The position numbers were made by a program, and so were the translations under genes. The notes under the pieces are model-generated. The model searched no databases. It was not told the origin of the DNA and saw only the letters and a list, made by a program, of their open reading frames with translations. From Acanthopleura granulata (taxonomy: Eukaryota > Mollusca > Polyplacophora > Chitonida > Chitonidae), in assembly GCA_016165875.1 (NCBI GenBank), contig JABBOT010000002.1, positions 32,353,642-32,417,641 on the forward strand: a stretch of 64,000 bases of DNA, written 5' to 3'. Numbering within the stretch: position 1 is the first letter of the stretch; every line of letters begins with the position of its first letter. This document shows, in pieces, positions 46,335 to 58,069 of this stretch.

Positions 46335-46567
46335 ATAGGTTGCAGGTCGCGGCAAGAGGACAAAACCGTCGCGCGCGAATGGCAGCGTCCTCGTGAAGCG
46401 GGTCTCGCCTGCGCGGAGCGAGGGGACGAGGACGGTACCATTCTCGTGCGGACAATGAACGCCCTCGCCCCCTTGTCCGGCGCCGCGCGGGTCGAGACTC
46501 GCGATAAGAGGACGGTGCAAATCGCGCGCGAATGATACCAGCCTCGTGCCGCATGTCTCGACCCGCG
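46335..46567. other. CpG-rich island with +/-/+ internal repeats
   Basis: About 230 bases with many CG dinucleotides in a CpG-poor surrounding. A ~37-bp unit (CGCGCGCGAATG, CCTCGTG, GTCTCG) occurs near 46370 and 46522 in direct orientation, and an inverted partial copy (GAGGACGGTACCATTCTCG) lies near 46428. It ends exactly where the left 152-bp arm begins. Minus-strand arginine-rich open frames here are a base-composition effect. Confidence 0.7.
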
Positions 46568-47749
46568 AAACAAAACATGCGATTCAGTAAAGTGAAGGCT
46601 TTGAAGAATTCATCAGTCTGCGAAGTAATAGCGTCTGATATCACCGGTAAATGTATTTGTAATTTGACAACTCGAATTACAAAGCAACCGTGCCGAAATC
46701 GTGCCCAACATTTTGCTGTGAAGAAGAGATGTCTTCATCCAGCTTCAATGGTCAACCTTGTAATATTGTAAATGCTACACTACTGACTTTGCAGCGCAGG
46801 AGAAACGTGAGGACTAAAAGCAGTGCCATCAGCGATGTCACTTCCAGAGAGCTTAACTTTGTTTTACTATTGCCTTTTCAAGTGAATGATTTTTACACTG
46901 CATGATACCAAGGCCAATGAATAGAAAGACACGACCACAGTGCGATATGTAATTACCCATCTTGTTGTTAGAGCTAAAGTAACATGTATGGGTAGTGTAT
47001 CTGGATAACGGAAATTGGACCGTGTATAATGCGACAACAACAACGATCAATTGGCCGAATGACGTTAATAATTTGTCTTTCATGGTTAGTTACACGAATT
47101 GAATTTCTCATGTCTTAATTTAAAAAAATGGAATGATGTGCTCCCCGCAGAATCAATATTTTCAGGGAGTTTTCTGGAGTTTATATTTTTCTTGAAAAAT
47201 GTCCCCAGAGTTCGTGAAAAGAAAAGTTTGAGTCGGCCCGAATTTAGCGACTTGTCCGCAACAAACATTCATTTTAATGTTTACCTGACCGAATCACTGG
47301 AATTGCCGACATATTGTATCATTGAGCAAAAGAGTGCCTGCAAACAACACATCTTTGCTATTGTCAGAAATGATCTGAGCCGTATTTCATGACTTAGTTA
47401 CGTTGTGCTACAGAATGCCATGGGGCTTATTTGCCCAAATAGAAGAAATCTTTTCAGGGATGCTGAAACAGACGGCGGCAATACACACTAAAACTGGAAC
47501 TACTTCATTAAATCAGTGACAATTTTGACCACTTCTGAAATACCCTCATATGACATTTCGTTTCGCTTCCAGACCCCAAAAACTTTCAGTGATCTGAACA
47601 GCAAAATGTTGGACACGATTTCGGCACGGTTGCTTTGTAATTCGAGTTTTCAACTTACAAATACATTTACCGGTGATATCAGACGCTATTACTTCGCAGA
47701 CTGATGAATTCTTCGAAGCCTTCAGTTTACTGAATCGCATGTTTTGTTT
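46568..47749. mobile_element. 152-bp inverted duplication flanking 878 bp
   Basis: 46568-46719 and 47598-47749 are reverse complements over 152 bp with about six mismatches and no indels. Both arms keep an open frame in the outer-to-inner direction (RFSK-KA-KNSSVCEVIASD, DITGKCIC, RITKQPCRNR). No target duplication or transposase is evident. It could be a foldback transposon or an inverted duplication of an exon. Confidence 0.85.
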
Positions 47750-48234
47750 AATATTGCAGTTTATAGGCATATCAATGTGTGCATAGCTTACAGAGGCACA
47801 AAAAGTATGGACTTTCAGTAACTTGTATACTCCTCACTCAAAGTTTATGACTTAAGGCAACAGCCCTCGCAAAGCATCATGGTATACAGTTGCCCTCAAA
47901 GCGTCCCATATATTGAGAAACTACGGTAACCTTTGTAAATGACAATTTTATACAATTTGAAGTGACTCTCACTGCTCCAATATGTGTTACTGAGAATCTC
48001 AGCGACATTTTTCCGGACATTAAAAATCCCATATCCATGATTATTGAATAGAAAACTGAATGGCGGAGGACTTAAGGTCACGCTGTGACTTCACACAACA
48101 TCTGGCCGAGGATGAAGGGGTTCCCCAAATCTCACAATCAAGACGAGCATTTCAGTACATGTATCTTAAAGTTTTTACCGTCGATTTAGATATAATTATG
48201 GTTAAATTCGTCTCCTACAACCAAGACTTAATAA

Positions 48235-48420
48235 AAAGTTCTGACAATGGTTGGATGGTCTCCTACCAATAGTATTTTGTCAGTTGTCCGTGAATGATTA
48301 GCGTTGTCTCCTACCCCCAGTACTATATCAGTTGTCCGTGAATGATTAGCGTTGTCTCCTACCCCCAGTACTATATCAGTTGTCTGAGAATGGTTGGCGT
48401 TGTCTTCTACACCCAGGTCT
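48235..48420. repeat. 48-bp minisatellite
   Basis: Three to four units of CAGTTGTCCGTGAATGATTA, GCGTTGTCTCCTACCCCCAG, period 48 (48281, 48329, 48377). Confidence 0.92.
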
Positions 48421-48690
48421 GGCTGTGGTGCTTTCTTACAACTGGTGTGTAACCAGAGGTCAGACAGTGGCTGTAGTACTTCCTGCAACAGCTGTTTAGC
48501 CAAAGGTCAGACATTTTCTGTAGTGCTTCCTACAACAGGCGTTTAACCACAGGTCAAACAGTAGCTGCAGTAATTCCTATAACTGGTGTTTAACCAGAGG
48601 TGAGATATTGGTTTAAGTGGTCTAGTGCAACTGGTGTTTAAACGGGAGGCAGCTGGTGGTTAGAGTGGCCTTAGGCAGCTGGTGTTTAAC
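48420..48690. repeat. 47-bp minisatellite sharing the 40.4-kb core
   Basis: Units at 48451, 48498, 48545 and 48592 carry AACCAGAGGTCAGACAGTGG or close variants, spacing 47. The core matches the 42-bp array at 40.4 kb. Confidence 0.9.
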
Positions 48691-49098
48691 CAGAGATGTC
48701 TTCTGTGGTCCTCTGTGGGCCTAGGGTAATAAGAAGGTTTAATTACGGAGTCGGCTGTTGAGACCCGGAATTAAGAGCTGAACCACTGAATTTGCTATGC
48801 AGTTGCCCCAAAAGCGTCCCATACATGTGCACTACATTCATGCTAATGTCAGTTATGTTTCATTGAGATCTTCAACCGAAACATGTTCGTAATATACACC
48901 TGGCGGGCACAATACCTTCGTGAGGGCATCTGTTTTCAGATTGTCGACATATTAGTAGTGTTTAAATCGTTTGAAACCTTGCGATGCAAACCATCTTTAA
49001 GTGATAGAAGTGTGTCCTGTGATTCATTGGTTATATCTATATCAGATGTGTCACGTGTGGATGATATTTCAGCTCCAGACGGTACATCAGCATTAAAG

Positions 49099-49192
49099 AT
49101 GCTCGATCCGCCTCAGCCACATGACTATGAGGCGGCGGTGGTCAAAGATGATGCTTCAGAAACGCAGTGTGAGCTAGACAAACTCAGTACTG
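49099..49192 (+). CDS. Mx: Mx exon A (start)
   Basis: Codes a short acidic N-terminus, [20 protein letters not shown]. Donor GTAGGT, phase 1. The region upstream (48883-49098) is open in frame, but GATATTTCAG at 49063-49072 looks like an acceptor for a 5' UTR exon. Confidence 0.72.
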
Positions 49193-52100
49193 GTAGGTCG
49201 CCATTGTTGAACTTAATCTGCTTGTAGGCCTCGGATAAAAAATCTTTTCATTTTACTAAAATTTTGGAAAAAATTTAAAAACTGAGTCGGTGTTAAAGGA
49301 TTGTAGCAAGTAATGCACAAGGTCCCAAATAACGGAGATATTTCCAGACATGACTCATAGATTGTATCTCTGTGCATGTTTTTCAGGATGAAAATTCCTC
49401 TGAAAGAATTTGCACAGTTACACCACAACGACATGTGCCGTCCCTAAATTAAAGAAAGGCGTAATTTTGGTTTCCACGTACCGGTATACGTATCACCTGA
49501 CTAGTGACACATAGTGTCCTGCAACTTGGTGTAAGAGTATAAACTCCTATAAGATCATTTGTAATTTATTATAGGTAATGAGTCCATTGACTCGGCTTAT
49601 CAACATGAACAGGGAATTGCACCATCACTGACCCAGGAATTCGACCTTCAAGTGCGCCCATACATCGATCTGATCGACAGTCTGCGGGCCTACGGCTTAG
49701 ACAAGGACGTAGGACTGCCGGCAGTGGCCGTGATCGGGGACCAGAGCTCGGGGAAAAGTTCCACTCTAGAGGCCATCTGTGGAATTCAGCTCCCCCGCGG
49801 ATCTGGTGAGTACAGAAGTCCGGCATCAGGTATAAATTAAAAAAGAATTGCCAGTGTCTTTTCGCAAAACTATATTAACACACACCATTTTGACACGTGA
49901 AAAAATTTAGAATTTGCAATTTACCATGGATTCTAAAATGTTGACCAAGTTTTGACTTCTGATTACCGCAGGTATCGTCACACGATGTCCTCTGGAGTTA
50001 AGAATGAAACGTGAACTCGGAGTTAGTCTTAACTGGAGTGGCAAGATCTCTTACAAGGACAAAGATAAATTCACACAGTCTAAAACCCTCGACACCCCCG
50101 AAGCCGTAGAGAAAGCTGTTCAAGAAGGTAACTGTAATTCTTCTGTCAAGTTTGCAGTTGCTCGTCTACCCATAAAATTATAATAGGCCTGTAGACATTT
50201 TATGCACATGCGATTAAATTTAAATTTTAAGAGCTAAAAATCGGCGGCTAACTCTTCTTTTGTAACCATCTTCAAACACCGTTCGTTGTTATAATTACTA
50301 TCGGGTTTCTACCTCTTGGTGATGTGGTGATAATAACAGCCCAAGATGAAATGACCGAAGATGAAGTCGGTATAAGTGACGAACTGATCACTTTGGAGGT
50401 GACCTCTCCCAATGTCCCGGATCTTACACTCATTGACCTACCTGGAATAGCCCGTGTAGCTGTGGAGGGACAACCCGAGGATATAGGAGAGCAGGTATAT
50501 TTATCTTCTAATTGAAATGCAGGATTTTTGCGTCACTTGACTAGGTAAATGCTGCCACCAAGTACTGAATATCAGAAAAGAATTGTACAATGAGGTGCAA
50601 AAACAACAAAGTCTCAAAATACAATCAAGTGGTGATACAGTGTGACGAGATATAAATAAACTGTCGATTTGCTTTTTTATCGTTGTTATAACTTTTACAA
50701 ATAAAGATGATATTTTTGTGAACACAGTTTGCCACTTGAGTGCCAAACGATGGGCTATAGGGTACATGCTTAGTTATTTTTCTCGCTTGGTAACTGTATT
50801 TTCAGTATTTTTTCTGCCATGTCATTGGCGGGAAGTTGGGACCCGGGCATTGCAGTAACATGTTGATAAATGTCATGCAATCTGTTGTCAATTGGTTCGG
50901 AAATACAGCGTTGTAAATCTAAAGATAATTTTATGATGAAAATCTTTGATGGTGTATGGTCACTCTTGTTTGTAAGCCGTGAAAATCAAAGATAAGCTGA
51001 GACATTTCATTTGACGGTTCCTTTAATACCAGCTGGCGGCTGATTTGCTTCTTACAGATTAAACGTCTGATCAAGCGTTACATCCAGAAGCAAGAGACGA
51101 TTATCCTGGTGGTGATCCCCAGTAATGTGGACATTGCCACCACAGAGGCTTTACAGCTGTCCCGGACGTTTGATCCGGACGGTAAACGGAGTCTGGGTAA
51201 GAAAACTTCATACAAAGACGCGAGATTTTACCTCCAAAATTTGCAAGAAACGTGATGTCTGTCAGTGGGTCATTCACAGTTAGACCGTGGTATTGATCTG
51301 AAGTTATGTATAGCTTTATTGGGCATGCATAATATCTTGGGGAGAAGTGCTTGAATATATGTTGTGTACAAAAATTTCTTTGATCTGATGAGATTGTGTG
51401 TTTTTCTGGCAGGTGTCCTCACCAAGCCAGACCTCATCGACAGGGGTGCAGAGGCCCAGGTCCTCAGAGCTGTCAACAATCAGGTGATCCCGTTAACAAA
51501 GGGTTACACCATGGTCAAGTGTCGGGGACAGGCGGCTGTGGAAGAGAAACAAACCCTACAGGAGGCCATCCGAGAAGAGAAAGAATTCTTTGAAAATCAC
51601 GACAAATTTCGGTAACTCGTAACAGATATTGACTTCGTTTCTACCCACTGATTATACGAAAATACACTGTTCTAATCTTAATAGACCAATGTTGCATAAC
51701 TTATGCTGAAGGATTGAAAGATTTGGTCGTTGCCTTTATATTATAAGTAGTGCAAACATGAGAATTGTCATGTAAGAGAAGACTTTCAGCTACATCCTTC
51801 CAGCAGTGCACATAAATGGTGACTGCTTATCCTGTAATATCGGCTTTTCAGTTTTTGTTTTACCTGAAACCTGAAATTAATGGCTTACAATTTGCATGTG
51901 AATGTCGGATAAGATGTCCAATTTTAGAGTCTTATTTGCTTTTACATCTAGGTTGAGGGCACTGGGATTTTCATTCCGCGTTGTTCCGAATTCCTGTCGG
52001 GTATTTTGGTGTTACTCCAACGAGAATAGCGGTTATTCCATGGAACTCTCACAAACTGGACAATTTAAATTTGTTAGTAGTCTGTGTTGAAAAAGAATCG

Positions 52101-55100
52101 TGTTTTTACCTCCTCTCTTCCGAAAAATTACTAGACAGTATTAAATCAATAATATGGAAAACTTGCAGAACACTTCAGAAAAAATCAAGCTTCAAGTTTT
52201 GAATCGCCAGCAAACTGCGCAACTCTCTTGTTTAGTTCAAGCTAATGAACTTAACTTAAAAGCTATCATTTTTTATAACAGTACTGATTTTAAAATTCAT
52301 GGGTTGAATGGATTGTCTTTGGATGTTTTATATCAGCATCTGGACCCCGTATAGTGGTACTGTATCAGTTTGGTGATTTATGTCTTTCAGGTTTTATCAT
52401 ATAGATAACACTCAGATACTCAACAAAATAATGGGGTTCTTGGTTATCCTTAATTTGCCAAAATAAATTTATTGTTAGCGAATGACACAAGCGCACATAC
52501 ATTAAGTGACTCACGATCCTGTTGCAAAATACATTTATGACTAATCTGATGAATGTAAGGTGCGCATCTTTCCTGACAGGGTCCTGCCTCAAGAGCAGAG
52601 GGGGATCCCGAGTCTGGCAAAACGGTTGACGGTGGAACTGGTAGAGCAAATCAAGGTACGAGTATTTACAGTATTTCAAAGTTTCTCAGTAACACTTGAG
52701 CAAATAACGTTATGTCATACCACATGTATACATGATCTCACAAAACTTTTATACATGATCTGACAAAACTTGCTTGATGCAGAGTATTTGTTAACTGATA
52801 ATTGGATCCTGGATATACATGTAGGTATCTGTTTATTTTGTTGCTGTTTAACACCATGCCCAAGGACTTCTCACTTTACGATGACTGTCAGTTTTGTAGA
52901 TAGGGGAAACCGGAGTACACATAACCAAGGATTGAGACGCAAGTGGTAGACTTAGGGACCAGAACTAAAAGAACTTTTAACACGGTCCAACTCCAATATA
53001 CGTCGTCACATAGAAGAAAATTTTGCCATTTTGCCATCCCTATTCTTGCTGGTCAAAAGGGTCCCACTTCCTTATTTCTTTTATTTATTCATCTCTCTCA
53101 TGGATATTCATGTAGTATACAACCGATATCCTCTTCAACGGGTCGAGTGTATATATCCTTAATGAAAATGTCACCACTAATATTAGACAATATACAATTT
53201 TTACATTTTGCAGAGTGAAACATCTTGATTTGTCCGTTCAAGACAGTTGGTGTACGACGAGCGCGCAGCGCGTGATGTACATCCAGCGTGCAAAGGAAGC
53301 AAATTACAATGTTTCACTGTGCAATTGCTTTATGGCCGAATTACACATAATTGCGATGAAACTGAGTGGAGCTGACGACACGAGAAATTGATTTCAACAC
53401 TTGTAACCAAAACAAATGGGATGTACCACGGTTTAGCGTGGTATACGGCACTTGTCGCACAGCGGACACCAGTGGGTGTAAGATCACGAATTGCTGAACC
53501 CCACGTGACACTTTCAGTTTCTTTTTTTTCTCCATGATCGGTAGGATCAGTCATTCAGTCAGCCAAACCTCAAAATGACAATTGCAAACTCTATATGAGA
53601 GTACTGTGTTTCTCTACAGAACGTGGTGCCAGATTTGAAGAACGACGTCAGAATAAAACTTGAAGATACGCGAGAGGAGCTGCGCAATCTTGGAGAGGGT
53701 TTACCCGTAACGGAAGAGGGTCGTCAGGCTACGTTGCTAGATGTGAGCGCGCATGTCGTGTTCTAAACCTATGGGAATTATAACAAATGAATGCTTTCTT
53801 AATTTAAAACAACGTGTGCAGTATAATAAAGTGCAGCAATAATATTTGTCCATTAAGATTAGCTAAAGATATACTCAAAAGCTCTTTATTTTAAACTTTT
53901 GCATTTTGTAGAATATTTCGTTTCATCAAACATATATTCATTAATCTATCACATACATACGATCACAAAGATCGTATCAAACTTCAAAGATGAGATGAGA
54001 GATTTGGCGAGAGGAGACTACCCGGCACAGCTGAAGCAGGAAATGAGATTGTTGACCGAAATCCGAAGAAAGTTTGACTCGTTTGGGACTGCTGTGGAAA
54101 TACTTTCTCCCAGTGAGTATCGGAAAGTAGCGTCTGTAATCGTGACATGGGCCAATATTCGAGCCTGAGTAGCCGTGAGGAACAGACATCGATGTCCGTA
54201 AACGATCAAGTGTATGGGACGTACTGGAAGGAACGTATATGGCGTCCGCATTGTGTGTAATCGATAAAGTGCATGATGTTCAGCCTGGGTTATGGCCCTT
54301 GCATGTCTCTATTCGATTAAGTAGTTGAACGTAAGCAGCCGATACCATCTGTAATCAGAGAGATAATGAAACGCTTTATACGCGTGTAATCGATTAACAA
54401 AACCTATGTGCATTACCTAACATCATATATAGGTTACTGGAGATTTACATATTAATTATAGTACGTGTAGAAATCGAATTATAATTCATTAGGTGAAAAG
54501 TTCCATTAAAATAGTTTTTACCACTGTCGGTAACATTTTACTGACGTTCAGGAGAAGACGATCGGTATTTGATGAAGCGTATCAAAGAACAAGTGGGTAA
54601 TAATCGAGGCCGAGAACTGCCAAACTTCATCATGTACCCTGTGTTTGAGGCACTTGTCAAGGATGTGGTTCAGAAGATGATGGATCCTGGGGTTCTCTGT
54701 CTGATAGACGTGGACAGGAGCATCGACAAGGTCCTGGACAAATTATCCACCAAATGGTTTTCCCGATTTCCTCAGATCATGGGTGACGTTAAGGTAGGTA
54801 TTTCAAAGAAAGTGTATTACTTTGGTTGTGCCATTTCTGATACGTTAAGCCTGTCATTCCACGACCACTTTATGCGGGAGGAATTTCAGTCACTGGAGGT
54901 TTCACTCGCCCATAAAACGTCAACGGGAGTTAACTAATTTTCATATTTGTGAATTCATTTGACATTGTTTTGTTCTCTGTCTATATCATGTTGTGTATGT
55001 ATATGGTTATTATTTTTCTGAGAGATTAAATCAAGGATTCATTTCTTGAATTTAGACCATTGTGTCTGCTCTGAGAACAGACGCCAAGGCTACGTGTGAG

Positions 55101-58051
55101 GAAGAGCTTGACAAACAGTTTGAAAGGGAGGGCCTCATCTATACCCAAGACAAAACTTTCCTGCGAGAAATTGGTAAGATAGTGACATCCTTGAATGTCA
55201 TATATATATTGTATGTAAAGTTTAAGTAGTGTCCTACCGGGAGCTGGGGAAAAGGGTGCGGGCTATAGATTTGCACCACGTTTATCAGTCTGTCAGTCCG
55301 TATGAAAACAGTTTTCCGGGCATTTTTATTTTCCAAGGATTCATCGTATTTAATTGAAGTATGTATGCCTGGGTTTTACGTCGTACTTAACAATTTTTCA
55401 GTCATATGACGACGGAGAGTCCTTAGAATGCAGATATACTGCGTCTCCTTGTGACAGGGCCGGCCCATGCCGCCAAAGTGCTTCCGCCACTGGAGAATCA
55501 TGCCGAATACACCAAACATGACACCCCACCCAGTCACATTATATTGACACCTGGTCGACCAGTCCTGTTTCCTTGCTCTATCCTCTCAGTGCCGAGTGCC
55601 AAGCGAGGCAGCAACAAATACCATTTTTAAAGTCTTTGGTATGACCTGGCTCTGGATTGATCCCGGATCTCCCGGCCTCGAAGTGGACGCTCCACCCACA
55701 AGCCCACCTCACCATCAGAAGTCATACGTCAATGTCGAATTTATTTATGGCCGCGTGTACCCACTTTTGGCCTTAATGGGTTTTCTGGAATTTTGTTCAG
55801 AATGCGCCTGCTCCACTGTTTTAAATTGAATTTTAATCGTACATGGCTTTACAATGACAAGTTACAGATCCAGTTGGAGTATTCGGCCGTTTCATCCATT
55901 TTAACGCAGTTACTGCTGTTTCTGACCTGTTGGGGACTTCGACACAGGGGATCATCAAGTTCTCTTAAAACCATTTGCTCTTCACTCTGCAGTACGAAAT
56001 AATGTCGCATGTGGGAAAATTCACCTGTGTAACTTCTGGGGATTAACCTTGGAACTCCGGTTTCTTCCATGCAAAATATAATGACTCCCATCGTATAAGG
56101 GAAAAATCCTCGAATATGTCGTTAAGCAAAACTTTAAAGAAAATGTCGTCTGCAGCAAAATTGATGCCTTAAACAAATGAAAACATTTAAGTTGGCACTG
56201 TCTGTTCTCGAAATGAGAAATACATCTGTAATCTCAAGTCCATGGTCTGCCAATAACTGTCATCTTCTGCGTACATTTGTAAATTTATTTATTTGTTTGA
56301 TTGGTGTTTTACGCCGAACTCAAGAATATTTCACTTATACGACGGCGGCAAACATTATGGTGGGAGGAAACCGGACAGTGCCCGGGGGAAACCCATGACC
56401 ACCCGCAGATTGCTGGCAGACCTTCCCACGTACGGCCGGAGGTACTTTTATAAAAGAAACTTTTCCTGACTGCCCATCTCCTAGACATAACCATATCCCA
56501 CGAGTATTGCTCTATATAAACATCTAGTTCAATCTGTGATCTATATGACACCTCTCTGCCTCCCGCACTATATATACATGTAATCATGAACGGGAACCCA
56601 TCTGGTCGTTGGTGATTCTTAGGCGGAACTGTTCACAAAGAAAAACACTAAGTATAAATTTATATTTGATACACAGAATATTACAGGTACTTAAAGTTTG
56701 TAAACATTATCCAGCATTTTGAGTAGTTTCAGAGCCACTGCGCCAAATTAAAATTCTGTATTTATAAGAATAATATCGTCATTTCGATTGTATAATCATA
56801 ATGCTGTATCAGTTATATATAGCAGTATATATTATCAAAGTTCGCACATGATTACGTATATCTGTAAAGGCGCTGTTAAGCTCCGTTGTCACCAATATTG
56901 GTCATTTGATTGTAGAAAAAATACACCACATCGGGACTATGTTTATTGTTTGATGCACTCCAAATTTTGATTACAGACAGTTTAGAAAAGAAGCGCAAAG
57001 ACAATCTTGAAAAAGAAGAAGGCGACGTAGAAGATAAAGAACAGAAGGAGGCTAAACACATTCTTGACTCGCTGAATTGTTACTTTACTGTAAGTTGTTA
57101 TACTTTCACTATATACGATTCACTATCTATTCCAGTAGGCTTATAAGACTGTTTATCACACCTATAAATTTACACATCCATTGCCCGTAAGCCCAATAAA
57201 GAGTGTAATTTCATGTAATGTTCTTCAAAGTCTTCGTTGCCAGTTTTTCCTGCGTCAACACAGAAAGAACTGCAACTTGGTCCAGAGATGATTGCCCTTA
57301 GACTGAGCTAGGTCAACATATAATACTGTAGACACTGGTTCGCCGTGAGCGGTTAGCAATTCAACAGGAACCAGTGGTTATCTATATAATGATATAATAG
57401 GCTTTATTCTTGCTATATTAATGACACTTCATGCGAGCTATCGCATGATATTATTCTGTGTGTTTAATACTAAACCTACACACTTCAGACTTGGTACATC
57501 GGTGACAACTATCACGTGATACCCGTGGATTATTTGTACAACACCAGGAGGCGCCTCTGAATATCTGTCTGAACAACTGGTCAATATCTCCATCAATATT
57601 ACACCTTCAGACTAATTCCTGCTTGGTGATAACACTTCATGCAGACTATCACATGATAGTCATGATTTCTGGTTACAACATGAGGGGCGCCTCTGCGAAT
57701 AGCTGTCCGTATAACCGTCTAGTGAATATCCCCGACAATGGTACGCTGTCAGACTTCATACTAATGTATATTGATTACACTTCATGTGGGAGCTGTGTCT
57801 GTTTTGATTGTCCCACGTGTAATTCGCAGGTGTGCTCCCGGCGGGTTATGGACATGGTTCCGATGATCATCCGTCATCAGATGCTCGAGGTTCTCGTCAA
57901 GAGGATTAGTACCGAGCTGGGGAAGTTTGCGGCTAACCTGGAGAACGTGAAGTACGTGATGGAGGACCCCGTGGTGTGCAGAAAGAGAGAAGAGCTGCGC
58001 GAACGGAAAGAGCGCCTTCTGCGAGCCGAGACAGACCTCAACCGCTTCTAG
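49099..58051 (+). CDS. Mx: Mx-like dynamin-family GTPase (13 coding exons, apparently intact)
   Basis: Interferon-type Mx proteins are large GTPases that oligomerise and restrict viruses in the cytoplasm or nucleus. Exons: 49099-49192, 49575-49805, 49972-50127, 50340-50494, 51058-51196, 51413-51611, 52580-52655, 53620-53742, 53971-54112, 54552-54793, 55056-55173, 56977-57089, 57830-58051. All join in phase, giving 669 residues, near the usual 630-660. GTPase motifs: GDQSSGKSS (86-94), LPRGSGIVTR (104-113), DLPG (193-196), TKPD (262-265). The stalk follows (about 325-560), then a Lys/Glu-rich loop (560-585) and the GED (597-669). No PH or proline-rich domain is seen, favouring Mx over dynamin. 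The start is chosen after an apparent 5' UTR acceptor at 49072; an in-frame upstream ATG at 48883 is an alternative. Antiviral function here is inferred, not shown. Confidence 0.95.
49575..49805 (+). CDS. Mx: Mx exon B (P-loop)
   Basis: Carries the bundle-signalling helix [14 protein letters not shown], then GDQSSGKSS and LPRGSG. Acceptor TTATTATAG, donor GTGAGT. Confidence 0.95.
49972..50127 (+). CDS. Mx: Mx exon C
   Basis: Begins [13 protein letters not shown], with the G2 threonine. Acceptor ACCGCAG, donor GTAACT; phase 1. Confidence 0.94.
50340..50494 (+). CDS. Mx: Mx exon D (G3)
   Basis: Contains [20 protein letters not shown], then [13 protein letters not shown]. Acceptor AATAACAG, donor GTATAT. 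Decayed relatives lie at 17876 and 27901. Confidence 0.95.
51058..51196 (+). CDS. Mx: Mx exon E
   Basis: Codes [20 protein letters not shown] and [14 protein letters not shown]. Acceptor CTTACAG, donor GTAAGA. This exon has three relatives in the window, at 18358, 28526 and 36000. Confidence 0.95.
51413..51611 (+). CDS. Mx: Mx exon F (G4)
   Basis: [17 protein letters not shown], then the [10 protein letters not shown] segment with the G5-type region. Phase 2 exit at GTAACT. Confidence 0.95.
52580..52655 (+). CDS. Mx: Mx exon G
   Basis: Short exon ending [14 protein letters not shown]. Acceptor CTGACAG, donor GTACGA. Confidence 0.93.
53620..53742 (+). CDS. Mx: Mx exon H (stalk)
   Basis: Forty-one codons of charged helix ([20 protein letters not shown]). 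Acceptor CTCTACAG, donor GTGAGC. Confidence 0.93.
53971..54112 (+). CDS. Mx: Mx exon I (stalk)
   Basis: [20 protein letters not shown] onward. The acceptor CACAAAG lacks a pyrimidine tract. The frame is open upstream to an AG at 53912, so the exon could be longer. The homologous pseudo-exon at 20705 supports the start given. Confidence 0.82.
54552..54793 (+). CDS. Mx: Mx exon J (stalk)
   Basis: Contains [20 protein letters not shown], the region corresponding to the stalk interface of Mx. Acceptor ACGTTCAG, donor GTAGGT. Confidence 0.94.
55056..55173 (+). CDS. Mx: Mx exon K
   Basis: [20 protein letters not shown] to TFLREI. Acceptor AATTTAG, donor GTAAGA; phase 1. Confidence 0.93.
55360..55715 (-). 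repeat. SINE family B copy 2
   Basis: The longest copy, in an Mx intron. The tail side (left) is GGTTTTACGTCGTACTTAAC and CAGTCATATGACGACG. The right end read on the minus strand is tRNA-like (GGTGAGGTGGGCTTGTGGG, GGAGATCCGGGATCAATCC). Confidence 0.82.
56284..56442 (-). repeat. SINE family A copy in Mx intron
   Basis: TTATTTATTTGTTTGATTGG, ACGCCGAACTCAAGAATATT, ATTATGGTGGGAGGAAACCG and GCTGGCAGACCTTCCCACG. The head is lost. Confidence 0.9.
56977..57089 (+). CDS. Mx: Mx exon L (charged loop)
   Basis: Lys/Glu-rich [20 protein letters not shown], then [12 protein letters not shown]. Its position matches the L4 loop before the GED, which sets antiviral specificity in vertebrate Mx. Acceptor GATTACAG, donor GTAAGT. 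Confidence 0.9.
57830..58051 (+). CDS. Mx: Mx terminal exon M (GED)
   Basis: [32 protein letters not shown], and a charged helical end [11 protein letters not shown] with TAG. Acceptor ATTCGCAG. Close relative at 30640. Confidence 0.95.
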   Translation: MCSRRVMDMVPMIIRHQMLEVLVKRISTELGKFAANLENVKYVMEDPVVCRKREELRERKERLLRAETDLNRF

Positions 58052-58069
58052 ATCTCAGACGCCCAGTGA

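Noticed and set aside
46303..46644. Arginine-rich minus-strand frames of 73-113 codons
   Set aside because: Composition effect of the CpG-rich island; open in several frames with no similarity.
49575..58051. Classical dynamin as an alternative identity for the intact GTPase
   Set aside because: No PH or proline-rich domain, total length 669, and [13 protein letters not shown] plus a GED-only C-terminus fit Mx better.
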